Numbered from the stretch's first letter, positions 1 to 8,096 are shown. The stretch: DNA of 37,743 bases from an uncultured Bacteroidales bacterium (GCA_937915765.1 CALGHE010000130.1:1-37743); one strand, 5' to 3'. Numbers and translations: made by a program. Notes: generated from the letters alone by a model not told the origin.

Positions 1-101
1 GGGGCTTGTAATTTGAAAAAAGAAATCTCAACCGCATAAAATCAGCGTTTGAGACTCCTTTTTATATCGTTTTTAGTTTTTATCGGACACTAATAAATTA
101 T

Positions 102-151
102 TTTCTTTGTTTCATTGTCTGTAGAGTACAGACTTGCTTGACACAAAGAAA
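102..151. repeat. Nested inverted repeat (9-bp outer, 7-bp inner arms)
   Basis: The outer arms TTTCTTTGT (102-110) and ACAAAGAAA (143-151) are perfectly complementary. The inner arms GTCTGTA (117-123) and TACAGAC (127-133) are perfectly complementary around GAG. The internal loop is 6 and 9 nt. This could be a structured RNA element or a protein-binding dyad. There is no T run directly after it, so it is not a standard terminator. Confidence 0.55.
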
Positions 152-289
152 TATTTTGTTTGCATCTGATATACTGTCTTAATAAGGAAAAAACAGCAGG
201 AACCATATGGATAGGACGTTCAGTCTGTTCTTTTCGGTCATTATTTGATCTAAAGGCACCCACATCCATTATAAAGTCGATATAAGGTG

Positions 290-327
290 TGAGCTATAAC
301 CCATGTTTCTAAACCACTTATAGCTCA
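290..327. repeat. Inverted repeat TGAGCTATAA-N18-TTATAGCTCA, downstream of ATPase gene
   Basis: Left arm TGAGCTATAA at 290-299, right arm TTATAGCTCA at 318-327, a perfect 10-bp match. It lies 25 bases beyond the stop codon of the minus-strand ATPase gene. The same arms, extended to 13 bp, recur upstream of that gene at 1848-1890, so the gene is bracketed by one sequence-specific motif. No T run follows on the minus strand, which argues against a simple terminator. Confidence 0.7.
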
Positions 328-352
328 AACTTTCGGTGGAAACTGCATATAT

Positions 353-1792
353 TCATCTTATATCCGCAAATAAATGTTCCAAATTAACAGTCTGTCCTAT
401 GATTCCTGCATTGGCATTAAGTTTTAATCCCCAAGGGGTAACCAATGTTATATGCAAGGCATGTCGAGTCTTCGTTACACTACGGAATGTAGAACAACGT
501 TCACGTAACTCCTTATTATATTTAGGAGTAATCTCATAGTCGTATGCAGAATATTTCATCTCACAGAGATTGATTACTTTATCGCGACGAGTTATAAGCA
601 TATCTATCTGTGCCCCCGCAGTGTATTGGTCACCTGCAAAACGCCATGAGCTTACTTCTGTTTGTACACCAGCAATACCCAAGGCTTGTTTGATCTGTGG
701 GACATGTAATAGACAAACTTGCTCAAATGCAATGCCAGTCCATGTACGTCTTGAGGGACTATCAATAAGATTTGTCCAATGATGCTCATCTTTGCCGTTA
801 TACTTTTCGACAAATCTTTTATAGAAAAGGATGGAAAGATCTGTAAGTTGATACAGTGCATCACGTTCCTTCTTGCCAAATGCACTATATTTTCTTATAA
901 AATCGCAACTTATAAGATTCTTAAGTGCTTTGGTAAGTGCCCCATTTGCATTCACTTTAGCCTGTTCTACAATTTCTTGCCGAGTAATGCCCATATTCTT
1001 TTTGCTGATAGCATCTATTATGCGCATATAGAAATCAGAATCCTTGAACAATGATCTAAAGAGAAATTCATATTCATTATGAAGTGGTGCACCTTCACGG
1101 AAGAACATTTCGTCAACATTCGCATCAAGACTCAGATTCTTTTTTAACATACTCAGATAAAGTGGTACACCTCCAAATACCATGTAAGCATCAAGTATCA
1201 GAGAACGATCCCAATCTACACCGTTTGATTTTAATAAGACTTCTGATTCATGAAGATTAAATGGAGCGAGATAAATACGTTCTGTTGTACGATTATAAAG
1301 TCCACCCTTACTACTTATAAATTTGTCTGTCATCCATGTTGTAGCACTTCCGCAAACAATCATTTTTAGATTATCTTGTGTAGAGCCCCAACTATTCCAA
1401 AACCATTCAAATGCTTTGAGGAATTGCCCAGATGGGACATCGAACCAAGGCAACTCATCGAGGAAAACAATAATGCGTTTCTTTCGCAACCTCTTTAAGT
1501 AGTCGCGTAAAGCTGCGAAAGCATCCATCCATGTTTTAATAGGAGGTGGATTTGGGCCATCATGGGAATTTTGACGGAGCATATCACAGAAAGCATCCAG
1601 TTCATCCTGCTTGCTGCCTTCGAAGATACCTGTAGCATAAAAATCAAACTTATCCTTGAAGAATTCTTTTATAAGGAAGGTTTTGCCTATACGCCTACGT
1701 CCATATACAGCTACTAACTCTGCCTTATCAGAGTTGAAGATTGAATTCAGTTGTTCGAGTTCTTTTTTTCTTCCAATGATTTTCCGTGCCAT
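353..1792 (-). CDS. AAA-type ATP-binding protein with C-terminal DUF234/nuclease-like domain
   Basis: Cytoplasmic P-loop ATPase of 479 residues, the usual size for the ATPase_2 plus DUF234 family that is common in archaea and Bacteroidetes. The Walker A motif GRRRIGKT is at residues 31-38 and Walker B (IIVFLDE) at 107-113. A sensor-like strand follows at 143-149 (KMIVCGS). Residues 263-305 look like a winged helix. The C-terminal region carries E357, D397, E411 and K413 in a WTGIAFE / IDMLI / CEMKYS arrangement that fits a PD-(D/E)XK nuclease fold. The physiological role of the family is unknown; DNA-linked or defence roles are speculation. The start is MARKIIGR, with a TAnnTTTG box just upstream. 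It stands alone between gene-free stretches and is bracketed by two copies of one inverted repeat. The family call is strong and the nuclease activity is inferred from motif spacing. Confidence 0.88.
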   Translation of the reverse strand: MARKIIGRKKELEQLNSIFNSDKAELVAVYGRRRIGKTFLIKEFFKDKFDFYATGIFEGSKQDELDAFCDMLRQNSHDGPNPPPIKTWMDAFAALRDYLKRLRKKRIIVFLDELPWFDVPSGQFLKAFEWFWNSWGSTQDNLKMIVCGSATTWMTDKFISSKGGLYNRTTERIYLAPFNLHESEVLLKSNGVDWDRSLILDAYMVFGGVPLYLSMLKKNLSLDANVDEMFFREGAPLHNEYEFLFRSLFKDSDFYMRIIDAISKKNMGITRQEIVEQAKVNANGALTKALKNLISCDFIRKYSAFGKKERDALYQLTDLSILFYKRFVEKYNGKDEHHWTNLIDSPSRRTWTGIAFEQVCLLHVPQIKQALGIAGVQTEVSSWRFAGDQYTAGAQIDMLITRRDKVINLCEMKYSAYDYEITPKYNKELRERCSTFRSVTKTRHALHITLVTPWGLKLNANAGIIGQTVNLEHLFADIR

Positions 1793-1812
1793 AACTTATA
1801 TATTTATGGGTA

Positions 1813-1820
1813 CAAAGATA
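1813..1820 (-). promoter_or_regulatory. Putative -7 box (TATCTTTG) for the ATPase gene
   Basis: Read on the minus strand this is TATCTTTG, a full match to the Bacteroidetes TAnnTTTG -7 element, about 20 bases before the start codon. No clear -33 box is present; the inverted repeat at 1848-1890 begins just upstream of where it would be. Confidence 0.5.
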
Positions 1821-1847
1821 TAAATTTTAAATTCAGAAAATGAAATG

Positions 1848-1890
1848 TTTTGAGCTATAAATCTAAAAAAAATCGAGTTATAGCTCAAAA
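1848..1890. repeat. Inverted repeat TTTTGAGCTATAA-N17-TTATAGCTCAAAA, upstream of ATPase gene
   Basis: Perfect 13-bp arms at 1848-1860 and 1878-1890. This is a second, longer copy of the dyad at 290-327 on the other side of the ATPase gene. A related half-site TTTGAGCTA lies at 2014-2022. It is placed just upstream of the ATPase promoter, so it could be an operator; the duplicated bracketing could equally mark the ends of an inserted unit. Confidence 0.75.
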
Positions 1891-2082
1891 ATAAAACCAC
1901 CTTAATCCTCAAACTCTTCCACATACACATATGAGAAACTTTTTACGAGTTCACTATATAACCATTATTTTAATAATACAAATCCATATAAAAGTCACAA
2001 AAAAATATTGTGATTTGAGCTAAGGATTTGAAAAGTATTGTTGACAGATTATGAATTCTCACGTAAAAAGGTAATATAAACC
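1891..2082. other. AT-rich spacer between ATPase gene and dnaK
   Basis: This is the rest of the 354-base gap between the ATPase start (1792) and the dnaK stop (2147). I see no open frame worth calling and no RNA gene. It contains the half-site TTTGAGCTA at 2014-2022 that matches the arms of the flanking inverted repeats. Confidence 0.4.
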
Positions 2083-2119
2083 TAAACAGCGTGCAACTCA
2101 ATGAGCCGCACGCTGTTTA
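2083..2119 (-). terminator. Hairpin downstream of dnaK
   Basis: A 12-bp perfect stem pairs 2083-2094 with 2108-2119 around a 13-nt loop. On the minus strand it begins 28 bases after the dnaK stop. The following tract is only moderately T-rich, so it may be a weak terminator or a 3'-end stabiliser. Confidence 0.6.
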
Positions 2120-2146
2120 TTATTTCGACATATATAAATATCTGTC

Positions 2147-4045
2147 TTACTTTACTTCTTCGAAGTCAACGTCAGTCACGTCTCCATTGTTAGAGCTGTT
2201 AGACTGCTGTCCTGCACCTCCCTGCGGCTGCTGTTGCTGAGCCTGAGCGTTGTACATGTCCTGAGAAGCTGCGTGGAACACGCTGTTCAGCTCGTTAAGA
2301 GCAGTGTCGATAGCAGCGATGTCCTGAGACTTGTGAGCCTCTTTCAATTTTGCAAGAGCAGCTTCGATAGACTGTCTCTTATCAGCAGGCAGCTTGTCAC
2401 CAAGTTCCTTCAGCTGCTTTTCTGTGTTGAAGATCATGCTGTCAGCCTGGTTGATTTTGTCAACACGTTCCTTTTCCTTAGCGTCGGCAGCTGCGTTAGC
2501 TTCGGCCTCAGACTTCATGCGCTTGATTTCGTCGTCGCTCAAGCCAGAAGAAGCTTCGATTCTGATGCTCTGAGACTTGCCAGTAGCCTTGTCTTTAGCA
2601 GAAACGTTAAGGATACCGTTAGCGTCGATGTCGAAAGAAACCTCAATCTGCGGCACACCGCGCGGAGCAGCAGGAATACCGTCCAAGTGGAAACGTCCGA
2701 TAGTCTTGTTATCCTTAGCCATAGAACGTTCGCCCTGAAGCACGTGAATTTCAACAGAAGACTGGTTGTCGACAGCCGTAGTGAACGTTTCAGACTTCAT
2801 TGTCGGGATAGTTGTGTTAGATTCGATAAGGCGAGTCATCACGCCACCCATAGTTTCGATACCAAGAGAAAGCGGAGTAACGTCAACCAAAAGGATATCC
2901 TTAACCTCACCAGTAAGCACACCACCTTGAATAGCTGCGCCGATAGCCACAACCTCGTCTGGGTTAACGCCCTTAGAAGGAGCCTTTCCGAAGAACTTCT
3001 CAACCGCAGCCTGGATAGCCGGGATACGAGTAGAACCGCCCACCAAGATGATTTCGTCAATATCGCTGATATTCAAGTTAGCATTCTTCAAAGCAGTCTT
3101 GCACGGCTCGATAGTGCGCTGAACCAAATCGTCAACCAGCTGTTCGAACTTAGCACGAGTCAAAGTCTTAACCAAGTGCTTAGGCACACCGTCAACCGGC
3201 ATGATATAAGGCAAGTTAATTTCAGTAGAAACTGTGTTAGACAATTCTATCTTAGCCTTTTCCGCCGCCTCTTTAAGACGCTGCAAAGCCATTGGGTCCT
3301 TGCTCAAGTCGATGCCGCTGTTTTCGTCCTTGAACTCCTGCACAAGCCAGTCTATGATCTTCTGGTCGAAGTCGTCACCGCCAAGGTGAGTGTCACCATC
3401 AGTTGACTTAACCTCAAACAATCCGTCGCCAAGTTCAAGCACAGACACGTCGTGAGTACCGCCACCGCAGTCGAACACAACAATCTTCATGTCCGAGTTC
3501 TTCTTATCAAGACCGTAAGCAAGAGCGGCAGCAGTCGGTTCGTTCACGATACGTCTCACGTTAAGACCTGCAATTTCACCAGCTTCCTTAGTAGCCTGAC
3601 GCTGAGCGTCGTTAAAGTAAGCAGGCACAGTGATAACCGCATCAGTAACCTCCTGTCCGAGGTAATCCTCAGCAGTCTTCTTCATTTTCTGAAGCACCAT
3701 AGCAGAGATTTCCTGAGGAGCGTAAAGACGTCCGTCAATGTCAACGCGCGGAGTGTTGTTTTCCCCTCTCACCACCTTGAACGGCACACGGTTGATTTCA
3801 TCCGCCACATTGTCGAAAGACTCTCCCATGAAACGTTTGATAGACGAAACGGTCTTAAGCGGGTTTGTAACCGCCTGACGCTTTGCAGGGTCTCCGATTT
3901 TACGTTCACCGCCAGCGATGAAGCCGACAACCGAAGGTGTTGTGCGCTTGCCTTCGCTATTAGTGATAACCACAGGCTCGTTGCCTTCCATTACAGAAAC
4001 GCAAGAGTTAGTTGTTCCTAAGTCGATACCAATAATTTTTCCCAT
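2147..4045 (-). CDS. dnaK: Chaperone DnaK (Hsp70)
   Basis: ATP-driven cytoplasmic chaperone that binds and releases exposed hydrophobic segments of client proteins, working with DnaJ and GrpE. At 632 residues it is full length. The N-terminal IGIDLGTTNS motif is at residues 5-14, the interdomain linker VDVTPLSLGIE lies before the substrate domain, and the C-terminus is the usual Gln/Gly/Asn-rich tail ending in DVDFEEVK. The phosphate-2 loop is unusual: residues 192-199 read DCGGGTHD, where most Hsp70 proteins have DLGGGTFD. No dnaJ or grpE is adjacent. The gene is divergent from pgk, and the shared upstream region holds several TGTCA-containing palindromes that may control it. Confidence 0.98.
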   Translation of the reverse strand: MGKIIGIDLGTTNSCVSVMEGNEPVVITNSEGKRTTPSVVGFIAGGERKIGDPAKRQAVTNPLKTVSSIKRFMGESFDNVADEINRVPFKVVRGENNTPRVDIDGRLYAPQEISAMVLQKMKKTAEDYLGQEVTDAVITVPAYFNDAQRQATKEAGEIAGLNVRRIVNEPTAAALAYGLDKKNSDMKIVVFDCGGGTHDVSVLELGDGLFEVKSTDGDTHLGGDDFDQKIIDWLVQEFKDENSGIDLSKDPMALQRLKEAAEKAKIELSNTVSTEINLPYIMPVDGVPKHLVKTLTRAKFEQLVDDLVQRTIEPCKTALKNANLNISDIDEIILVGGSTRIPAIQAAVEKFFGKAPSKGVNPDEVVAIGAAIQGGVLTGEVKDILLVDVTPLSLGIETMGGVMTRLIESNTTIPTMKSETFTTAVDNQSSVEIHVLQGERSMAKDNKTIGRFHLDGIPAAPRGVPQIEVSFDIDANGILNVSAKDKATGKSQSIRIEASSGLSDDEIKRMKSEAEANAAADAKEKERVDKINQADSMIFNTEKQLKELGDKLPADKRQSIEAALAKLKEAHKSQDIAAIDTALNELNSVFHAASQDMYNAQAQQQQPQGGAGQQSNSSNNGDVTDVDFEEVK

Positions 4046-4166
4046 TTTTCTTATGTTTTTATATTACTTATTTCTTTAACAATTTGAGCCCGGCTCATTC
4101 TCGCCGCCGCCCATTAAATATTTTGCAAAAGCTGTGCCAATCCTAAAAAGTGCGTCCACAATGATT

Positions 4167-4227
4167 CTTTTGTCAGATTAAACTCGACAAAAGCCTTTTC
4201 GATGTCAGACTAAATGACAAAATGTCA
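4167..4227. promoter_or_regulatory. Cluster of operator-like dyads upstream of dnaK
   Basis: CTTTTGTC (4167-4174) pairs perfectly with GACAAAAG (4186-4193) across 11 bases. TGTCA (4203-4207) pairs with TGACA (4215-4219) across 7 bases, and another TGTCA follows at 4223-4227. The unit TGTCAGAyTAAA occurs twice, at 4171 and 4203. The cluster lies about 120-180 bases before dnaK and 140 bases before the pgk -7 box, so control of dnaK is more likely. The regulator is unknown, and the sequence does not look like the CIRCE element. Confidence 0.45.
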
Positions 4228-4366
4228 GTTTTATTTATCCAAACGGCAACATCCGTCCAGCACAAGACAGATCCCCTACAATAAATTGCGCCATGTTAAA
4301 ACATAAAGGCGTATCAGAGGTTTCAAAAAATCGTCCTTTATTGTAGGATATAAAAATCAAAAAAAC

Positions 4367-4374
4367 TATATTTG
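4367..4374 (+). promoter_or_regulatory. Putative pgk promoter -7 box (TATATTTG)
   Basis: Full match to TAnnTTTG, 73 bases before the pgk start. A TTG at 4341-4343 is a possible -33 box, but the 23-base spacer is longer than the usual 19-21. Confidence 0.5.
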
Positions 4375-4447
4375 CATCTGATTCCCGCAAAGGGTCGTTT
4401 TTATCTTCTTTTTTACGAATAGATAGAATTTATTTAATATAGTAATT

Positions 4448-5707
4448 ATGCAATTAATTGACAATTTCAACTTTGCCGGAAAGAAGGCAATCGTTCGCGT
4501 GGACTTCAATGTTCCATTGAACAAAGAGACTGGAGAAGTTAGTGACGACACTCGTATCCGCGGTGCGCTCCCTACAATCAAGAAAATTTTGGCTGATGGC
4601 GGTTCGGCTATTTTGATGTCTCACATGGGGCGTCCAAAACAGAACCCAGACCCTAAATTCTCTTTGAAGCAGATTATCTCTGCCATCGAAAAGAACTTGG
4701 GTCAGTCTATCCTGTTCTGCGACGACTGCATGAAGGCTGAGGCTCAGGCTGCTGCCCTTAAGGCTGGTGAAGTGCTTTTGCTTGAAAACCTACGTTTCTA
4801 CGAAGAAGAAGAAGGCAAGCCTCGCGGCGAGTTCGCTTCTGACGAAGAAAAGAAGGCTGCAAAGAACGCTTTGAAAGACAAACAGAAAGATTTCGCTAAG
4901 AAACTTGCTTCTTACGCAGACGTTTATGTGAACGACGCGTTCGGTACTGCTCACCGCGCTCACGGTTCTACTGCTGTTATCGCTGACTACTTCGACGAAG
5001 CTAACAAGATGTTCGGATTCCTTATCAACAGCGAGCTTAAAGCTATGGACAAGGTGTTGAACGAAGCACAGAAGCCGTTCACTGCTATCATGGGCGGAGC
5101 TAAAGTTTCTGACAAGATCATGATTATCGAAAACTTGCTTGACCGTGTTGACAACCTTATCATCGGCGGCGGTATGACTTACACATTCATCAAGGCTCAG
5201 GGCGGTCAGATCGGTAACTCGCTTTGCGAAGAAGACAAGCTTGACCTAGCTCTTGAAGTTTTGAAGAAGGCTAAGGACAAAGGCGTTAAGGTTTACTTGC
5301 CTACTGACGCTGTTAACGCTGACAAGTTCGACAAGGATGCTAACACTAACACTTCTAAGACTAACGAAACTCCAGAAGGCTGGATGGGTCTTGATATCGC
5401 TGACGAAACTATCGCTACTTTCAGCGACGTTATCGCTAACTCTAAGACAGTTCTTTGGAACGGTCCTATGGGCGTGTTCGAGTTCGACAAGTTCGCTAAG
5501 GGTACTTCTGCTGTAGCTCAGGCTGTGGCTAAGGCTACTCAGGACAACGGCGCGTTCTCTTTGATCGGTGGCGGCGACTCTGTTGCGGCTATCAACAAGA
5601 ACAAGCTTGCTGACAAAGTTAGCTACGTTTCTACTGGTGGTGGAGCTATGTTGGAATATATGGAAGGAAAGGTTCTTCCTGGCATCAAGGCTATCCGTGG
5701 AAAATAA
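4448..5707 (+). CDS. pgk: Phosphoglycerate kinase
   Basis: Glycolytic enzyme that moves a phosphate between 1,3-bisphosphoglycerate and ADP to give 3-phosphoglycerate and ATP. It is 419 residues long, normal for the family. The signature RVDFNVPL is at residues 17-24, and the substrate-binding strand LLLENLRFY and the region MGGAKVSDK are intact. Near the C-terminus the nucleotide-binding loop GGGDSVAAI is present. Codon choice is strongly biased (GCT, TTC, AAG, GAC), as expected for a highly expressed gene. It appears monocistronic, with its own promoter upstream and a strong terminator 23 bases after the stop. Confidence 0.98.
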   Translation: MQLIDNFNFAGKKAIVRVDFNVPLNKETGEVSDDTRIRGALPTIKKILADGGSAILMSHMGRPKQNPDPKFSLKQIISAIEKNLGQSILFCDDCMKAEAQAAALKAGEVLLLENLRFYEEEEGKPRGEFASDEEKKAAKNALKDKQKDFAKKLASYADVYVNDAFGTAHRAHGSTAVIADYFDEANKMFGFLINSELKAMDKVLNEAQKPFTAIMGGAKVSDKIMIIENLLDRVDNLIIGGGMTYTFIKAQGGQIGNSLCEEDKLDLALEVLKKAKDKGVKVYLPTDAVNADKFDKDANTNTSKTNETPEGWMGLDIADETIATFSDVIANSKTVLWNGPMGVFEFDKFAKGTSAVAQAVAKATQDNGAFSLIGGGDSVAAINKNKLADKVSYVSTGGGAMLEYMEGKVLPGIKAIRGK

Positions 5708-5730
5708 TCTCATCCACGATGATTTACATA

Positions 5731-5764
5731 AAAAGGGTGCGTCTAAATCGGCGCGCCCTTTTTT
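5731..5764 (+). terminator. Rho-independent terminator of pgk
   Basis: The stem pairs AAAAGGGTGCG (5731-5741) with CGCGCCCTTTT (5752-5762), including one G-T wobble, around a 10-nt loop and with a T tract. Confidence 0.85.
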
Positions 5765-5821
5765 ATCATAAGGCAAGAACCTCTACCTTATTTACGCTTA
5801 TCTTTTGAACAACCAGAAAAA

Positions 5822-7411
5822 TCACTTTTTTATCGACTTCACTGCACGGTCCATTATATCATGATACTTAGGATCGATAAAAGCCTTAATGTCACTATAG
5901 TTCAAAAACACACGGCTCTGTTTTGTATTAAATTCGACAACTACAAAATCGTCCTTCTTGCTGAAGGCAAACCACCATGATGTAGGGAATTCGCTCAAAC
6001 CTTTAAACGGAGCAAGATAACCTCCAGAATGTTTCAAGTAACTGCGGATTTCGCTGCCAACTTTAGTTCCTCTGTCCACATTCGTCGAATCAAAAAGAAA
6101 ACCTGCAAAATACATATTATGCGAATTGACATAATCCATGAATCCTTTTTTGTCCTTTATCAAATCATCTACGCCAATCTCCTCGCCTGTAGTTTTGTCA
6201 AAAACAATAAAAGTGTTGCTAACATTACTGTATGTTGACAAATTCTCAAAACCGAACGAGACCAATCCGTCTCCTACATTGAAAAGCATTTGAGAACCTC
6301 TTCCATACTTCGACACCCATTTTTTAACGCCTTCTACAATCAAACTCACTTCATCTCCATCAGCACTGCCAAACATAACCTTCATCATCCTGTTTCTAAC
6401 CTTCTGAGTGTTTTTACAACCCTTCAATTGCACAGGAAGATAAACCGTACGGTCTTCATATCCGCCATTTACCCTTTTTATCAAAAAAGAACGAATCTGG
6501 TCGCCATATTCATTCACATTCGTGGTCACCACATACCCTTTATCCTTAGCCATCAACGACTTAGCGTATGGAGTTAGCAACGGACTATCCTTTTTTAAAG
6601 TATGACAGTAAAAATCTCCTCCTTCGTAATAGAAACTGATGTCCTCCCCTTCTATTCCCGCTACCCCACATATAGTGACAGAGTCTTTCCAGTTCTGAAG
6701 TTTCAGAGTTGTAAGCAAATCTTCCGGCACAATTCGCTTACCCGTTTCCGCATCATATACGCCCAGCGTCTTTTTATAGCCGGAACCCTTATTTTCTTTA
6801 AGATACAGAACGCCATTCTCCAATGACACTTTCATAAAACGCCAGAACTCACAGGCTCTTCCTCGACTCTCTTTATATTTTGCAATTTCAGCAATATACG
6901 ATGCCGTGTCACCACCCACAAACGATTGATACCCCTTTACCTTTTTAAGTTTTTTAGAAATACCATCAACCGATTTCGCGTCTTTTATATGAGCGCACAT
7001 CACCTTCTCCAAAGAGTCTGGATATGTCCCTGGTTTTGACATAAACTTGACGATGTCCTCCTGCAGATAAGGGTTATCTCGGTAAGGATAAGCATCAACA
7101 GAAAACTCCATCTCCACATTTAAGGCGATAATTTCATAACCATTTTTCTTAACCTCCTTCCTTTTCCAACCTTGTGCATTTTGAACAGATTTTTTATCTT
7201 CTTCCGAAGCATCCTCGCCTAACGACTCTAGAAGCTTCTTTTTCTCTGATTCAGAAAGGCCTTCCCTAACCCACTCTTCACTGACAAAATCCATCTTTTC
7301 ATTTGATCTCAGAAGGAATCCTTTGAAAACAGTCTGGGCAGACAACTCGACTAAAGCAGCGTTCGCCATCAACAATGCGGCAACCGTCACCAAACAACGT
7401 TTTATTTTCAT
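5822..7411 (-). CDS. Secreted protein of unknown function
   Basis: I do not recognise this 529-residue protein with confidence. The start chosen is MKIKRCLVTVAALLM, giving a clean Sec signal peptide that ends near VELSAQ; an upstream in-frame start would put 17 polar residues before it. The mature part is mixed alpha/beta without membrane segments. Two stretches, YDAETGKRIVPEDLL and FDKTTGEEIGVDDLI, follow the same pattern (strand, D-x-x-TG-[KE]-x-I, then D-L). This recalls the DUF3298/RsiV-type fold and suggests an internal duplication, but that is an inference from pattern only. It ends 46 bases from the pgk terminator and lies 98 bases downstream of rpsP, past the rpsP terminator, so it is probably transcribed separately. 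Confidence 0.75.
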   Translation of the reverse strand: MKIKRCLVTVAALLMANAALVELSAQTVFKGFLLRSNEKMDFVSEEWVREGLSESEKKKLLESLGEDASEEDKKSVQNAQGWKRKEVKKNGYEIIALNVEMEFSVDAYPYRDNPYLQEDIVKFMSKPGTYPDSLEKVMCAHIKDAKSVDGISKKLKKVKGYQSFVGGDTASYIAEIAKYKESRGRACEFWRFMKVSLENGVLYLKENKGSGYKKTLGVYDAETGKRIVPEDLLTTLKLQNWKDSVTICGVAGIEGEDISFYYEGGDFYCHTLKKDSPLLTPYAKSLMAKDKGYVVTTNVNEYGDQIRSFLIKRVNGGYEDRTVYLPVQLKGCKNTQKVRNRMMKVMFGSADGDEVSLIVEGVKKWVSKYGRGSQMLFNVGDGLVSFGFENLSTYSNVSNTFIVFDKTTGEEIGVDDLIKDKKGFMDYVNSHNMYFAGFLFDSTNVDRGTKVGSEIRSYLKHSGGYLAPFKGLSEFPTSWWFAFSKKDDFVVVEFNTKQSRVFLNYSDIKAFIDPKYHDIMDRAVKSIKK

Positions 7412-7460
7412 AATAACATTTTTAGATTTTACATTAATTGCAAGTATTTTGTCTCGCAAC

Positions 7461-7488
7461 AAAAAAAGCCGAGTCCATAGACCCGGCT
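7461..7488 (-). terminator. Rho-independent terminator of rpsP
   Basis: On the minus strand the stem pairs 7480-7488 with 7467-7475 (one wobble) around a 4-nt loop and is followed by seven T residues. It begins 22 bases after the rpsP stop. Confidence 0.85.
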
Positions 7489-7509
7489 ATTCTCTCAGTC
7501 AAGAACTGA

Positions 7510-8052
7510 TTATTCAGCAGCAGGAGCTTCTTCTGCAGCTGGAGCTTCCTCTGCAGGAGCTTCTGCGGCAGCCTCAGCAGCAGCGGCAGCAGCTTCAGCC
7601 TTCTTCTTAGCAACAGCCTCAGCCTTAGCCTTGTTTACAGCCTGTTCTGCAACCAAACGTTCTTTTGCCTTTTCTTCCTTGCCTTTAGCCAATTTAGATT
7701 TTTCAGCCTGAATCTTGCTTTCTTTTTCAGCTGACCACTTTTCAAATCTCTTTTCAGCTTCAGTTTCATCGAAAGCACCCTTCTTAACCCCGCCACGCAA
7801 GTGTTTCATCATGTAAACACCTTTGTCGCTCAAAAGGTTTCTTGTAGTATCTGTTGGCTGAGCACCAACTTCAACCCAATACAAAGCTCTATCGAAGTTA
7901 ATATCAACAGTAGCAGGATTTGTATTCGGATTGTAAGATCCAATACGTTCAATAAATTTACCATCACGTGGCGCTCTGCTATCAGCTACGACGATGTGGT
8001 AGTACGCGTACCCCTTGCGGCCGTGTCTTTGCAATCTAATCTTAGTTGCCAT
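7510..8052 (-). CDS. rpsP: 30S ribosomal protein S16 with extended acidic/alanine-rich tail
   Basis: Small-subunit ribosomal protein needed for 30S assembly. The N-terminal 80-90 residues are typical S16 (MATKIRLQRHGRKGYAYYHIVVADSRAPRDGKFIERIGSYNP in part). The remaining ~90 residues form a charged coil followed by an Ala/Glu/Pro tail. The total of 180 residues is about twice the length of the E. coli protein. Long S16 tails are usual in Bacteroidetes, so this supports the taxonomic call and is not a fusion error. It stands alone, without the rimM/trmD/rplS neighbours seen in many other bacteria, and has a good promoter and terminator. Confidence 0.97.
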   Translation of the reverse strand: MATKIRLQRHGRKGYAYYHIVVADSRAPRDGKFIERIGSYNPNTNPATVDINFDRALYWVEVGAQPTDTTRNLLSDKGVYMMKHLRGGVKKGAFDETEAEKRFEKWSAEKESKIQAEKSKLAKGKEEKAKERLVAEQAVNKAKAEAVAKKKAEAAAAAAEAAAEAPAEEAPAAEEAPAAE

Positions 8053-8096
8053 TCTTTTTTTGATTTAAAATTAAACTTCTTTTAGTTTTGACCCCG

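Larger units (their letters stand above)
1..352. other. Gene-free stretch with dyad symmetries
   Basis: I see no credible coding sequence here. The stretch holds a nested inverted repeat at 102-151 and the inverted repeat TGAGCTATAA/TTATAGCTCA at 290-327, both listed separately. A weak TCTCAA/TTGAGA dyad at 26-54 followed by T-rich sequence could be the end of a transcript from outside the window, but it is too imperfect to call. Confidence 0.5.
4046..4447. other. Divergent dnaK/pgk control region
   Basis: This 402-base region contains no gene. It holds the pgk -7 box at 4367-4374 and a cluster of TGTCA-type dyads at 4167-4227. I found no full TAnnTTTG match reading toward dnaK, so the dnaK promoter is unidentified and may use another consensus. 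Confidence 0.5.

Noticed and set aside
2234..3406. Long open frame antisense to dnaK
   Set aside because: It lies entirely within dnaK, has no family features and reflects the codon bias of the real gene.
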